Positions 44,070 to 57,479 of a stretch of 64,000 nt of DNA are shown piece by piece. The position numbers and the translations under genes were made by a program. Origin of the DNA: Temnothorax longispinosus. Lineage: Eukaryota > Arthropoda > Insecta > Hymenoptera > Formicidae. Every line of letters starts with the position of its first letter. Within the stretch, counting starts at the first letter, position 1. The notes below the pieces were generated by a model, which did no database searches, had not been told where the DNA came from, and worked only from the letters and a program-made list of their open reading frames with translations. The DNA lies in contig NC_092360.1 in NCBI RefSeq assembly GCF_030848805.1, forward strand, positions 24,655,701-24,719,700, given 5' to 3'.

Positions 44070-46609
44070 TTAGATCAGACGAGAGTAAGGTAGATTTACT
44101 GCTACCTCTTCATCGTACCTTTACGGAATCAGTTTAGACTCGGACAGACACGTCATTCGACGATTGAAGTAGATCGAATCACGTCTAAATTATGCGAATC
44201 AGTATTAAATCGAATGGAAAGTGATGAAAGCTTAATTTATCCTATTAATGCATTTTAACGATATTTTAACAGAGACTTATATATTTTATTTGCATTATTA
44301 TGTTATAATTTTACACGGTAATTTTACGTTAATTGTGTTGCGTGTGATTCACGTTTCTTTATCTGAATATAATATCTTCGTAACAGACTAAAGAAATGGA
44401 AGATTAAAAAAGTGCAATTTGAGGTCAACGCTATAAATGAAAGCGTTTCATTTTAATCGCGTGGAAGCATAACAGTATCATAAACGTAGAAATCGTAGAC
44501 GGTAGGGGGGAAGGGCTTAATTCGTAAGCTGCACTGAGAATAGACGCTGTGAGATTTTCGCAGGTCGTCTAATTTCTCGTTTGGATATACAGCTGCTGCC
44601 CTAAGTGTGGAAATAGACGTGAAGAGGAAACTTAAGAAATTTAAACTTAAGAAATTAAGGTTAGCTTAAAAAGAGCTAATTGTAAGTCTAAAATTGGGTC
44701 GTGAAAAAAACTTGTGTTAGTTTGAGCTATAGATATTTTACTTTTCTATTTGTGTCAAAACCTTCCTTCAAAAATTATGTTATGAAACGCGCGCTACTAG
44801 AAATGCAAAAAATCGTTATTCCAGAATCAGAGGAACGGAGTGATGTTCCGAAAATCAATTATAGCGTGTCAGCGTACGCGGCTTCTCACGTCGCTGCGCT
44901 TCGGTGACGATGGCATAGCGTTTCGTTAGGCTAATTCAATTGAAAGTTCACGGAGGCATGGCGAACTTTATGCAGCTTGGCGTAAAACTTGTCGGTCATT
45001 TCTTTCTCTCCGTCGAATACCACCATCAAGTTTTTAATTTTTACACCGAGCCACTTCGCCGTTTATGAAGGCAGTGCGGCGTCGCGTCAGTGGAAAAAGC
45101 GGCGACTTTCCGTGTCACAAACTCGACATTCTTGCGCGCGGCGAGTCTGCAATATTAACAAATTTGTCGCGGAAACTCGTCCCAAGCGTGTGATTCTTAA
45201 AGGATCAGCGGGTGCGACGAGAAGGCGGAGAACGCCCAGCTACTCTTAGCGAAGTATAGCATCGGTGCCAGCAGGCGAGCTGAAACTTTTAACGCGCTTG
45301 GAACTTATCCGGTCGAGAAAACGCAACGGGACGACAGAAAGAAATTGTGTCTGTGCTATATTTCCAGCATTATTGAAATATATGATTTTAAAAGCCTCTT
45401 TTATTGATTTTATATCAAGAGACGGCGATAAAGTCTTGCGCCAAGAATACGTATAGATATACTATACATAATAGGAGAAACTTGAAAATTTGTTAAAATA
45501 AATTTTTCTCATTAAATATGACAAGTTACAAACAAATATTAGCTATTTTTGGGAGTGGTTTTACTCTAAATTCTTTATTTAGCATCAGAGTAGATCTTTA
45601 AAATGTTTTAAATTTTTAATTCAAACTTAATCAAAAAAATACAGAACAAATTAGATAACAGAACTGCATGAAGTATATAATTGTGGGTATATAGTAAAAA
45701 AGCACAAGTATTTTAATCTAATTGTAAAAAGTTTTATTAATATGTTTTTACGCAAATAAAGAATTCCTAAAACATTTTGTTTTAGGTTCGTGTTTTTTTA
45801 AATGCGCCAAAGTCCATTTCTGGCTTTACACGTGTGTATGACGCTAGCATGCTCTGGTATACACGACCCTTTGCATAGTACAGAAAGCGTGAACGGGATA
45901 CAGGACAGAGCGGAATTGCTCCCGTCCACTGTACACGCGTTTCCGGAGCGATTGGAAGATCCCGTTCTCTCTGCGTTGGGAAAATTGATCGTGGTCGCGA
46001 GATTGCCCAATAAGATGAGATTGTAACGTCTGGCTACGTACGTGCAATTCGCCAAGTTACGAATGCACCGGCGGCGGTGGCTGCGGCTGCAATTCCCCGC
46101 GCGTTTCACGGTCCGGTCGGCACGTATATCGCACGCCTCTATTCCATCAGTGGGTTAAGCCGGTCCTTTGACCAAGGATCCGTTAATAGTTTCGATATAT
46201 ATCGTTGTTCGTTTTCCACCAACAGTAGAGGTACCGTGAAGATGACAATGTCGTGACAGCGCAATTTCGCAGTCGCGCAGAATCATTTTATAGATATTTC
46301 TCAATTTTTTATTTTATTCGTTGAATCTTGGTCAACAAACTAAATAGAACTTATTAATAAGTTTATTCTTCGTTGCAAATAAAACGTTGAAAGTTATTGA
46401 AATAATCGAAGTTTTGCGTTAAAATGCGGAATAATATATTTCAATTTTAAGAATATTTTGATAGTACAAATCGCAAAGAGTATAAGTGAAATTAAATATA
46501 TCCAATGCGATATATAAATATGCATTCCAAATGTTAAACAGTAGAAATTTTAATAAACTTTTAATTTACGCAACTATTATGTGATCTCGAACATGTTCTA
46601 GTGTTTTTA
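44070..46609. other. Mixed stretch, no gene supported
   Basis: Moderate-GC patches at 44.9-45.3 and 45.8-46.2 kb. The latter has a 74-codon ORF (45802-46026) with a leader-like start MRQSPFLALHVCMTLACSG, but the minus strand is open in two frames there too, so I do not call it. Confidence 0.35.
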
Positions 46610-46758
46610 GGCCGATATTCAAAGTCAGATCTTATTTTAAGACCGTCTCAAGTAATGCCTTAAGATGCTAATACGGCTCTGTGATTGGTTTTCATAACAT
46701 CTTAAGATCGTATATTTAAGACAGTCTTAAATATAAGATCCGACTATGAATACCGGCC
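46610..46758. mobile_element. Foldback element, family H copy 2 with TTA duplication
   Basis: Ends GGCCGATATTC and TATGAATACCGGCC, flanked on both sides by TTA. Similar inside to 30996-31122 (AAGACCGTCT, CTAATACGGCTCTGTGATTGG). A 3-base TTA duplication is the habit of PIF/Harbinger elements, so this is probably a non-autonomous member. Confidence 0.75.
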
Positions 46759-46759
46759 T

Positions 46760-47335
46760 TATTGTCAATTACAAATGCTATTGGAGCGATAACAAACATT
46801 TCTTTACTATAGTTGTGACCTTTTTCTGTTTTTTTGTCGGTTGTTTAGACATGCTCTCATTACATATGCAGTGTTTATACATTCTCTTGAGTTTCGAGCA
46901 ATAATAGAAGTTGCATTGGTGTGTATCAACCGACAAATGGTTTAATTGCGATGTATTGGCATCGAGACGTTCTAATAAGTAAACTTGCCAGTATTGGTTT
47001 TAACTGTAACTAACAACAATACAATGGTCCTTTTATAAAATTTTTTTGTCAAATGGTAAATTTTTTATATAGCAAGGTTTTTAAATTTATTTATTCTACA
47101 GTAAAAACTTGTTGAAAAAAATATACATTTAAAAAAAATAATACAGGGATACCCACAGTAACAGTTTTATAAAAATTTAAATGTGTAAAAGTAAAAAAGA
47201 GTAGTTTAAATAAAAAGCATTACTTTTCAATAACATTCTAAATTATTGAACAAAAATAAAATAAAATTATAACTTTATTTTAAATAAAAGATAAGAACTG
47301 TTCTGAGACAAAAAAAAAAGAAGATAATAAAGAAA
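46760..47335. other. AT-rich stretch, no gene seen
   Basis: No frame above background. Confidence 0.5.
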
Positions 47336-47653
47336 GCTATGTGAGAAGATTAATGGTTAAAATACGAGCAGAATAAGGATGTTAGTTTAAAATTTTTATT
47401 TTTTGTGTATTTAATTATTGTTATGTCATGTAATTTTAGTTTAGATATATGTCTTCTCTTTATCTTTATTAATTTTTATTTTTAACTTTTTTATCCATTT
47501 TTGTATCTAAATTATTGTTACTGAAGAAGATTAAGTACAGTCAGAACATTCTATATTTTTACTCAATTATTGAAAATAGATAAAAAAAGATATCACTTTA
47601 AAACTAACATTCTTATTCTGCTCGTATTTGGCCGTTGACCTTTTCACATAGTT
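47336..47653. repeat. Foldback element
   Basis: CTATGTGAGAAG...AATACGAGCAGAATAAGG at the left is inverted at the right (CTTATTCTGCTCGTATTTGG...TTTTCACATAG). Arms of about 55 bases. Confidence 0.7.
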
Positions 47654-50468
47654 TTGCTTAAAATGAGCGTGACTCTCCTATTATTTTGTCTAATATAAAG
47701 TGTAGGAAATAGACCGGATATTTTATATAGATACAAGTATCATGCATATAATAAAATTAGAGGCTTATTTTTACGAAATTTTAACATTTATGTTATTAGC
47801 ATTTATTTAAATATAATTATCGTTTTATGATTGTGACACATAGTAAACAGATTTCTAATCCGAGATATAATTGATAGCATTAAAATTAATAATATGTCAG
47901 ATAATATCAGCTGATGTGCTTCGGAACCATAATGAGAATTAAGCGTTAGTATACGCATTTGGATTGGAAACATTCAAAATTTCATTGTCTCTACGTTAAG
48001 CTGTGGTTTATAGATCGATGAGCCAACCGGCGAATTTGATGGAATTTGATGGACATTCGAACGATAAACTTGTAATTTGATCAGACACACTTTAATCCCA
48101 CTGCTTCTCTCTTTTTCTCTCATCCTCTTTACTTTTACATGTATAGCTTCAGAAGTCCACGTTTGGACCGTTACATGAGAAGATTCGTGCACACATTTGC
48201 GTAACGAGTAATCATGGAAATTGCATTTCCATGCAACCATCAATGAATACCTTAATTGACTATATTTGAAATACAGGCATTTCAAAAATAGAACAAAAGA
48301 TGGAAATACATTTTAACTTATCTTTTTGTTAGTAAAAAACTTTAATCCCTGAATTTAATTTTTCAATACTGTCTTAAATAATAAAAATGAAATAATAAGA
48401 AAAAAAGATTGAACAATGTTGTTGAAGGAATAATACCAAATTTAATTACAGATTCACGTCTCGATAAGCCGTTTTTTTATTCTGTCAGATAATAAAACAT
48501 TTTGTGATTACATGTGATTAAAACATTTTACTTTTTTTATTATACTTAATTCAGTTATTGCTGTTTTATACATGTACAAGAATATTTTTTATATTAATAA
48601 TTCTTTAGATTTATTTCCGTTGCTTTTTTTCTCGATAATCTTTCTTATATACAAGAATGCCTGTTGAAGCGAGTCGTTTGGAGTGGAATAACGAGCGTAA
48701 TATGGGCTACAGAAAATTTTGTTCTCATTTTATTCTTTTACAGGCAGCATTTTGGTTTTAAAGTGGAAAATTTCACTTTGCGTACAAAGATACTATTGCG
48801 AGAGATGGAATACTTGTAAGATTTATTTCGTTTGTAGACTTTTTATTTTAAGAACAATAAACTTGCAGCCAATAAAATTGTTGAAGTAGCGTCATCGCGT
48901 TTGCATTTCTCCGTCAACGATGTACAATAGAAAAAAAAACAATGTTTTATTAATTACAATATTTGATTCGGGAGGCTTGTTAACGTCGATATGCATTTCG
49001 ACTCGTTCTCTTTCTCTTTCTGCTGTTTCCATCGCGAGGATTTGCAGAGAATACCAATTAGCTGTGTAAATCTTCATATTTTCCGGTGTACCGAGAATCA
49101 TGCTTTAAACTTCTAGCAATTAGAGAACCAATTAAAAACAGTAATATGGTCTCATAGCAGTTGCATACACGTACGTGCACATGCGTGATATGCTCACGCA
49201 AATTGAAAAGTAACTTTACTCGTAAAATTTTAAATTATAACTTGAATTTTGACTTAATTTAAATAGATATATTTTTTATAAATTTTTAGGCAGCTAATAA
49301 ATGCAAATTATAAACACAGATTAAATATATAAATTTTATGTAAGAATTAACGAGAGAGATTGAGATGGCTATTCTTTCTTTCTCTCTTTTCCTCATTTTT
49401 TTTTTATTTATATACATGAAATTATATACTAAATGATAGAGAATAAGTAAAGAAAAATAATTGTTTTTTTTATACTGTTGTTACTATTATATTTAATTTT
49501 TATTTCCGGACTGTTTCAAAATATTTTTGGTTTGCACATAAAAAACAACTTATATCTTTTATTTTTAAGAGTCTTTTTAGAGACTTTGAGAAATGTTACA
49601 TTTATCATTTCCGATTCATTAACTATTGCAATATTGCGTAGATATTCGGGGGATTATATGTTTCACGCGTAAAGCAAGTAATCTACTAATTACGAACGGT
49701 ATTAATTAGTAGAATGTGCTATTATCGGAAAACATATTCCGCGTTTAAGCAGATTAACATTGATTGTCGATATTAAACACGGCGAATCAATTTACAAACG
49801 GATTATGTATAGAACGTATAATCGACGTATCGCTTACTTGAGGTTATTTATGATGGAAAAGTAGATAGAGTAAAATTGCATTGGATTGATAATTACAGTA
49901 AATTTGAAAATCGTGAACTTTATACGAAAATGTGTTAAAAAATCGTGTTATTCTCGCACTAAGATGCTAACCTTACGTTCATATAATAAACTTATCACAA
50001 TTCTAATTATTAAAACGGTTTTTGACCTTTTTTTATATGTTTTTAAATTATGCAATTATCCTTTCGTTAATGAGAGTATAATACCATTTAATGAGCAGCA
50101 TAAACTATTAGAGAAATTATACAATACTGGATATGGATATTTCAGAAGCAAAGCACATTAATATAAAATTATTACATCTTTTATATTTTTAAGAGCTGAA
50201 TTAAATAAAAAATTTATCTATCACATTTATATTATATTTATCGTTATCTAATTAATTTGTGAAATTAAATGTGTAATCAAGAAATATATAAATAATGCAA
50301 CTCTTTGAGTTATATATCATGATTTATATTCTTGAATTATCTCATACATTTTAAATCGATATATTATATATTTCTGAACGAAATGAGTCATAAAATATCC
50401 AACTTTACTTTAAAAAACAGATTTACGGCTTGAGAGAAAGGTTGTAATTTATTTATTTTTGACAACAG
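47654..50468. other. AT-rich stretch, no gene seen
   Basis: Short frames only (47974-48285 minus, 49886-50161 plus), with no motif recognised. Confidence 0.5.
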
Positions 50469-50476
50469 AGTTAATG

Positions 50477-50709
50477 CCATAGAGATATAAGACTAGAGTG
50501 CGCGAGTCATATGCTAGCACGTAAGAGGCTGTGATGTAGGAATAGAAAAAGAACGCTGCAGTTATGGGCTCCCTTTGTCAGACAAAGACAGAAGGGGCCC
50601 ATACTGCAGCTTTTTCTTTCTATTCCTATCGCGAAAAGATAGCTTTCTCTTTCTATTCCTACATGGCTTTTTCAGCTCGCTTGCGGACTCTATTCTTATA
50701 TCTCTATAG
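50477..50709. mobile_element. Foldback element with TTAATG duplication
   Basis: Ends C(C)ATAGAGATATAAGA and TCTTATATCTCTATAG, flanked by TTAATG on each side (50471-50476 and 50710-50715; the match can be read as 8 bases with preceding AG). A second inverted pair inside surrounds GGGCTCC...GGGGCCC. The 6-8 base duplication suggests an hAT-like or similar mover. Confidence 0.75.
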
Positions 50710-50715
50710 TTAATG

Positions 50716-53700
50716 TATAAAGCGTAAATCATTTACTGATAACGATACATTAATTGCTCTTGCAATTGATGACTATTAATATATAAAATAAAATGAAACA
50801 AAATGTTTGCCGAGAAGCAGCAATAATAATAATTGTTACGTTGAAATACTCAATGCAAGTGATTTAAATTAGCAATACCTATTAGCAACACTTAATACTT
50901 TTACTTTTGTTATAACGACTTGGCAGTAAAATGCTGACTCGGGTCAACATTACTAAAACTCTCAATTACTTTAATATCTTCGATCTAGCTTGAGATGATC
51001 AAATTGCTCCTTGCCTGTCTATCGCGATAGGAGATCAGCTTTCGCTCTTTAGGATCATTTTTCATTGATCCGTGTTTCTTGCACCTTCACGAGGCGCCGG
51101 CGATCGTCTATACTCGCGGCAGCGATTGAAAGTAGCGACGTCATCCGAGGAAGCTTTCGAACTTTTGCGATGCGCTCGGCTTTCACCGCTACTCTCACCG
51201 TGTTGGAGCAAGAGAGGGAGATAAAGAGAGAGAAGGATAAGGAAACGGGGAGAGGAGACGTGAAAGCGATTAAAGATTTAATGATACTCGATCTCGTGAT
51301 GCACACTCGACTTCCTGAACAAGGCAAACTGCGTAAGAGATATATAGAGAGGCAATATATGTACGCAATCTTTTGCCGTTATATTTCAATGCAGACGAAA
51401 GAAAACGAAAGGAATCGAAATCTAGGTTTCTATGTGCTGTTCCAAGTGTCTTTTTGTCGGTGTTGTATGTACCTACTTCTCCGCGCCGAAATAAATTTCT
51501 CTCTGAACTTTAAACATGCGTCACTTGCTGATGGGTAATTTATTGGGAGTTAAAGCAATAAAAACAATTTAAAATAATTTTATTGCTTAATTATTGTATA
51601 ATATATGATTGCATTTTCCCAATTATTCATTCCTCAAATAAAAAGTTAAATAAGTAAACAGTATTTTTATTAGTTATTTAGTTAAGTGTCAGTAGCAGTA
51701 TAACTTATATTTGTAATTCCGTTATAACTCGTCTAAATTAAATTGTATTTAATCCAAATCTTTTTTCTAGTAAAGCTTGACGAATATAAATTGTGCGCAA
51801 CATATAAAAACGGTTAAGTAACGTTTAAAGTATTTTAACGGAAGATTGCGCGCGAACACTACCTATAGCGAATTTTTTTCTCCCAATTCGTGAAAACGTA
51901 GAAATGGATCAATGCGCGGTCGACATTTAAAAGATTTTTCCTTTTTCCGCTGAGCCGACGCGTGGAGAATATAAATCTCGAATTTTCCGGAATCTCGTCC
52001 GGGGGGGCTTAAAGCTTTCAATGCTCTCGATAATTCCGCAGCGAAATCGAGTCTCCACGTCAAACGTTGTGGATTAGCGCACTCATCGGGTATATCCTGT
52101 CCCGTTTCGACTGGCGGCGATAGCACGAAATCTGCAGAAATTTTTGTCCCTCCGCTGAAGCGTCGGGAAGGTCAATATTGTCGGAAGAAAATTGGCCACG
52201 TGGCACACAGTGCTCTTTCTGGGTACAGGCACGTATTCTGGGAGAGATCGGCGATACCGGTGTTCCGTGAAATTATACGGAAAAAATTTAAATTACTATG
52301 ACGCGGATCAGTAAATTTTTTCACATTCGCGCGCAGTGCTTCAAATGTAAAAGAAACTTTAGTTTTTTATTTTGATTATTATTTTCAATCAAAACAGACA
52401 AGATAATATAATATATACAGTAAACAAAAATAAACATCTTTTATTGTAATTTTATTATCTATACTATTTTTTAAAAGAATATTTTTTAATAAATTAACTC
52501 CAGTTTTTTTTGCGTAACATCTTAAATGTCGATGACATAATAGCTGTTGACTTCTATGCGTTTTAAAATAAAAAAATTTATTGAGTTAAATTTTTAAAAC
52601 AAAAATTTAATAATGAACTCTTATTTCTCGGTTGCCTTCATTTAATCGCGTCACTTAGCACAATGCTAGTTTGCAGCATTACTATTCTATCTTTTTCACC
52701 TCATTCATTTGGACGCCATTTAAGACAATAGTCGAACGTAAGCTTCGCAAACGGATTTTGCCTACGTGTTCTTTTGACCTAACAGGCACTGACAATCGGA
52801 AAACAGAATCTGCCTGAAGCGACTAATTACGTACATAAATTGGCGAACTTCGTTTACGGCGCAACCCAACAATTCACGTATACAGGCAACGTTAAGATAA
52901 TGCTGCGTTAACAACAAGTATTTATCGATGTGCAGGTTTAATGACCCGGCAAACGCGGTTGGCATATAATCGAATGTTGTGTGAAATGGAAGAGTGAGTT
53001 ACATATTAAACACACTGATTACACTTTCCATGCGCGTGAAAGCATGAAACCCTAATTGCGGAACATACTGATAAAAACAGAAGGTTGTCCAATCCATAAA
53101 TCTTCGTTGTTCGAACATTCTTATTAATATCAAATTGAATATGTCTTTTACGACGGTCGTATTTCTACTTTACGATAGGTACTTGTTGTAGGAGAAAAGA
53201 TCATTTTTTATTTAAATGACACTGTGCTAAATACATCTTGAAGCTTTGTGTCGTCAAAAATGCATTTTGTTAATATGATAACAAGAAAACTAACTTTTAT
53301 GACATGCTAAACACGGCAAAATAAAAACTAAGATGATTTTCCAAGTATGTACATATATGTATTATTTTATATACATATAATATAAAAAATGCAATTGCAG
53401 AAAATATTAACTAATTAACGTTTTAATGTATGGTGTTTATTCTCAACTCTTGTCTCTTTTTTAACCTATAATTTAGCACAATTTGTATGTGCATTTTGTG
53501 AATAGTCGCTGTCTGTCTACAGTTCACTGACATTTGAAAGTATCAGACAGGAAAATCTTATTGTTTCATGCAGATACGTGTGACTACGTGAGAGATTCTC
53601 ATGGCGCCTTGAACAAGGATGTGTGACTAGTTGATAATTAATCCCTGCTGTACTGCTTACTATTGCAATTCTATTGTACATTGTTAAACATATCGCAGCC

Positions 53701-55772
53701 AAGTAAAGAACTAATGCGATTTATCCTTTCGCGTTTATCCACGATATGTGTATATACATATGTACATACATTGCATTGTAGAGACAAAGAAATTGACGAC
53801 AAGACGTACAGTTTGACTTTGTCGTATGACTAGATTTCTTCGTATGTTTTAAACGCAGTTTTATTCTACGCTTTCACGCAAGTTCGTTAAAATGATTTTG
53901 TTGTCGCTAGAGATAGCTTAGTGGTTTCGCAAATGCAGAAAATTGCGTTTTCGTGTCTTCGGGTAGTACACCTAATATGATGCGCGAATAGCGCGCCGTA
54001 AAAGTTAAAGACTTGCATTCTCACTCTTTCTTAATGCCGCATTCAGTATAACAACCGTGCGATTTTTAATTCGTCTAATATGCATACCACTTTCGATATC
54101 ATTGTAAGACGCATTTAATTATATACGATGAATCATCACTGATGATATAAATTATGATATAAGAAATACTCGTAGCAATAGATTGCATCATTTATGTAGT
54201 ATTTCTGTGGAATGACTGATGTGAACGTTCAATCATAGTTTCTCTTGCTAACGTTTCGCTTTCACAATAAATACGACGCGGCTATTTTTTTAAATGACTG
54301 TCGCGTTGAGTCCGTTGAAAATTTGCATTTCATATCGCGCGTAAATATTTGCCTCGCTCCAGAGCGTGCATCCGGAGATATTATTTGCCCGAATAATATT
54401 TTAGAGCTGCTTTCGTGCGTTATCCGCAGCCACATAATTACCTTTTTCTGTTACCCCCTTCACAAGTGTTGATTACCCTCTACAATCATAAGGGCAGGAA
54501 GAAAAGCGAATAAAATTACAATGGAAAATGTATTTAATGCGGGAGCAATGACCAATTAATGAGCATTTCTCCCGATAAATCGTATTAACTTTTTACTTAT
54601 TTCTACAAATATGTTTAATATCTTTCTACACACATTTTTATTATATAAAAAATTTTCTTTTATTATATATAAATTAAGTTACAACACACACACATGTGCT
54701 GACTTATGAAATATTTTTTTTAAAGCTCGAAAAGTCAAGAATTCTTAATTTTAAATTAGTATTAGAATTAATTTTTTAGATCGCTTTTTAAATATACATT
54801 TAAAAAAAAGAAGTACAAACATTTACTTATTGTTAGATTATTTTAGATATGGCGAGGTTACGAGGAAAATATTCCCCGAGTTTTAATACATTGCGATTAG
54901 ATAGAGAACATAAAAAATAAATGATAACATATGCGAGGGAATACATGAATATATGCACGTGATGCCAGGTACTTGCAGAATAAATCGCGACGGGGACGTT
55001 TTATATATAGTCGTCGCTAATTAAATGCGTCAACTCTCTGCTCGATCGATCTCTTTTCGACAGACGTTAATTAATGAAATGTGATGCATACGAATATTAA
55101 TTGACATGGCAGTCTGACGGCACGAAAAATACGATTATTTGTATAGTTTTCTATGACTTTTCACATCGCTCTTTTTATAGATACTGAAAAGAGCTTCGTC
55201 AAAGTTTGTTATCCATTTACATTCCTTGCGTATGTATAAGTATACGTAACTCTTCGGTTACTATGAAAATACTCATACGTCTGTAGCAATATTATAGCTA
55301 ATCAAATCATGTTAATACTGATACTAATTATAGCATTTAATATTATTTTATCTAAAAATATTCAATTTTTGTATTATGCTTTTCCAAGATTTCGTGCGCA
55401 TGTGTGTGTTTGTTCGTCGACTTATAATATAAATAATGCTGACTTCCATGCAGAAAGTTAATTAGAATTTTTTACGTACACAAAGAAAGCTGACTCAACG
55501 AGGTTCTTAAGCTTAAAATAACTTGACTGTAAAGTGGTTAATTAACTTCCTCTCTTTTAGCACTGAAGGACTTTATGTATAGGATGAAATGGAGGTATAT
55601 GGTTACAGTTTATGATGTGATATAAAATACATGATATAATACACCCGCACGTGCGCACGCATTTTTCATGTACTCCATTTCAAGTACTCCATTTTTTATT
55701 TTAGACGTGTTTTTGTAATTTGTAAGATAATTTTTATATTTATATAAAAAGTTTGCACTACATGATTATATT
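50716..55772. other. AT-rich stretch with GC patches, no gene supported
   Basis: Around 51.05-51.54 kb both strands are open (157 codons plus, 90 codons minus). The plus frame contains a charged run (EREIKREKDKETGRG) encoded by purine-rich sequence, so it is weak evidence. 51.9-52.2 kb is another moderate-GC patch. Confidence 0.4.

Positions 55773-55796
<24 letters not shown>
55773..55796. repeat. CT microsatellite
   Basis: About 12 CT units followed by a TA run. Confidence 0.9.
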
Positions 55797-55808
<12 letters not shown>

Positions 55809-56645
55809 TTTAATATTTACTTTTTGCAAACTTTGATTCGTAGAGATTTTGCGAACGCTTTTGCTTTATACATTTTTATATAAAAAAAAATTAATATAAA
55901 AGTTTGAGCAAAAGAGTCATCACGCGTTGCTATTTGTCATACGATTTCATTGTCGAAGAATCTTTCAGATCGGAGAAAGTTGACCTCAGCAAAACTTTCT
56001 CTGTGCGCATCGCAGGCACATTGCTGAAGCTTATAATCTACTTCCTATAAAACAAGTTTACAGCTATGTTTGTCGTTTTTCGGCTTTTATTTTATCGATT
56101 TAATAGCGAATTGAACATAAATCATTTCATGATACGAAAAGATAAGTGCAAAATGTAATAGCGATGCGAAATGCGAAAATTGCATTGAACTTTATGTTAC
56201 GTGCAATCTGCATATATCTTTCGCGGGCTTTCATTATGTACACGTGAACGTCCGAAATTTTCATAAAGAGGCCATTTTCCGAGCTTTTGATGTTCCATGA
56301 CAGAGCAATGTTAAACATTAACATGAGAGAAAATTGCACGGCAATTTAATATGGTGCGTTAGATTATGAGTAGGAAAGTATAAATTAATACAAAAATTTC
56401 CGTGATATTTTAAGTCTTACACTGGGAAGAAATATTCTAATGCAGACATTTTTATTAATATAATATATGTAGACTAATACCAATAACGAGAAGTTATTGT
56501 ATAATATTTATTTATTTTGACGACAATAAAAAAGAAGTAAATCTTGAGACATTAGAAAAAAAAAATTTAATATATTTTTAATAAATTTATATCTATTTGA
56601 GAAATATTTATACACCCATGATTATTCCAAAGTTTATGTAGTTGA

Positions 56646-57130
56646 AGTTTGGAACGTTCTTGGAACGAAAATTAAAATGCTTTTTGTGACAAAAAATACT
56701 AGTACGAGGACACAATATTTAAGATCCCTGAAAGTAAAAAAAAATAGTTTGCTGAGATTCGAGGTCCGGAAGTGTCTTGTTCAGCCGGAAGTAGCAGCGC
56801 GTACTTGATATGAGATTAAAAATTCTTAGTAGTCTTTCTTATTTTTCAACAAACTGTTTCTTTTTTACTTTCAGGGATCTTAAATATTATTCTCGTACTT
56901 GTGTACCTTTTGGCACACATAAAACGCAACAAAGGCCACTATAAATTTTTAATCTCATATATACATACAAGTACGCGCTGCTACTTCCGGCTGAACAAGA
57001 CACTTCCGGACCTCGAATCTCAGCAAACTATTTTTTTTTTACTTTCAGGGATCTTAAATATTGTGTCCTCGTACTAGTATTTTTTGTCACAAAAAGCATT
57101 TTAATTTTTGTTTCAAGAACGCTCCAAACT
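56646..57130. repeat. Large, well-conserved foldback element
   Basis: Arms of about 180 bases (56646-56824 and 56944-57130) are nearly identical, including TTCGAGGTCCGGAAGTGTC and CAGCCGGAAGTAGCAGCGCG. The loop carries another partial copy (ACTTTCAGGGATCTTAAATA), so the element has a nested internal duplication. No frame. Confidence 0.85.
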
Positions 57131-57163
57131 TTTACTGCACCTTAATTATTGCTTTAAATTATG

Positions 57164-57467
57164 TCATTTTATTCATTTCAAATGGCGCAACAGTCTGAGT
57201 CGGACCTAGGTCTCCCCCAAAGTCATGTGCTTGTGGTGCACACGCAGGTTGTACACAAGCACATGGGACCTACAGTTTAACGCCGAATCCGAACGGCAAG
57301 GTAGAGGGGGTTTCGAGGCAAGGGATACTCCTGACGGGCTGCCATTCCGTCGAGGAGAAGAGACAAGCAATACAATTTATTTATTTTGGTTCTACCAGGA
57401 CTGGATTCGAATCTGAGATCTTTGGTTTAGCAGACCAGTGCGCTGTCTGCTATGTCACGCTCGCTCC
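57164..57467 (-). mobile_element. tRNA-derived SINE with 12-base target-site duplication
   Basis: On the minus strand it starts GGGAGCGAGCGTGACATAGC, has a B-box GATTCGAATCC (about 57403-57414), then a roughly 200-base body and a short AATAAAATGA tail. CTTTAAATTATG flanks it at 57152-57163 and 57468-57479. The tRNA-like head, internal promoter and long duplication are the marks of a SINE copied by LINE machinery. Confidence 0.85.
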
Positions 57468-57479
57468 CTTTAAATTATG

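Noticed and set aside
45798..46109. Overlapping frames on both strands near 45.8-46.1 kb
   Set aside because: Three frames are open in the same moderate-GC patch. The leader-like plus frame is noted in the region entry but not called.
51055..51538. 157-codon plus and 90-codon minus frames at the same place
   Set aside because: Both strands are open, the plus frame's charged run comes from purine-rich sequence, and no family is recognised.
57395..57468. Functional tRNA gene on the minus strand
   Set aside because: It has A/B-box-like sequence but no clean cloverleaf, and it is the head of a SINE with its own target-site duplication.
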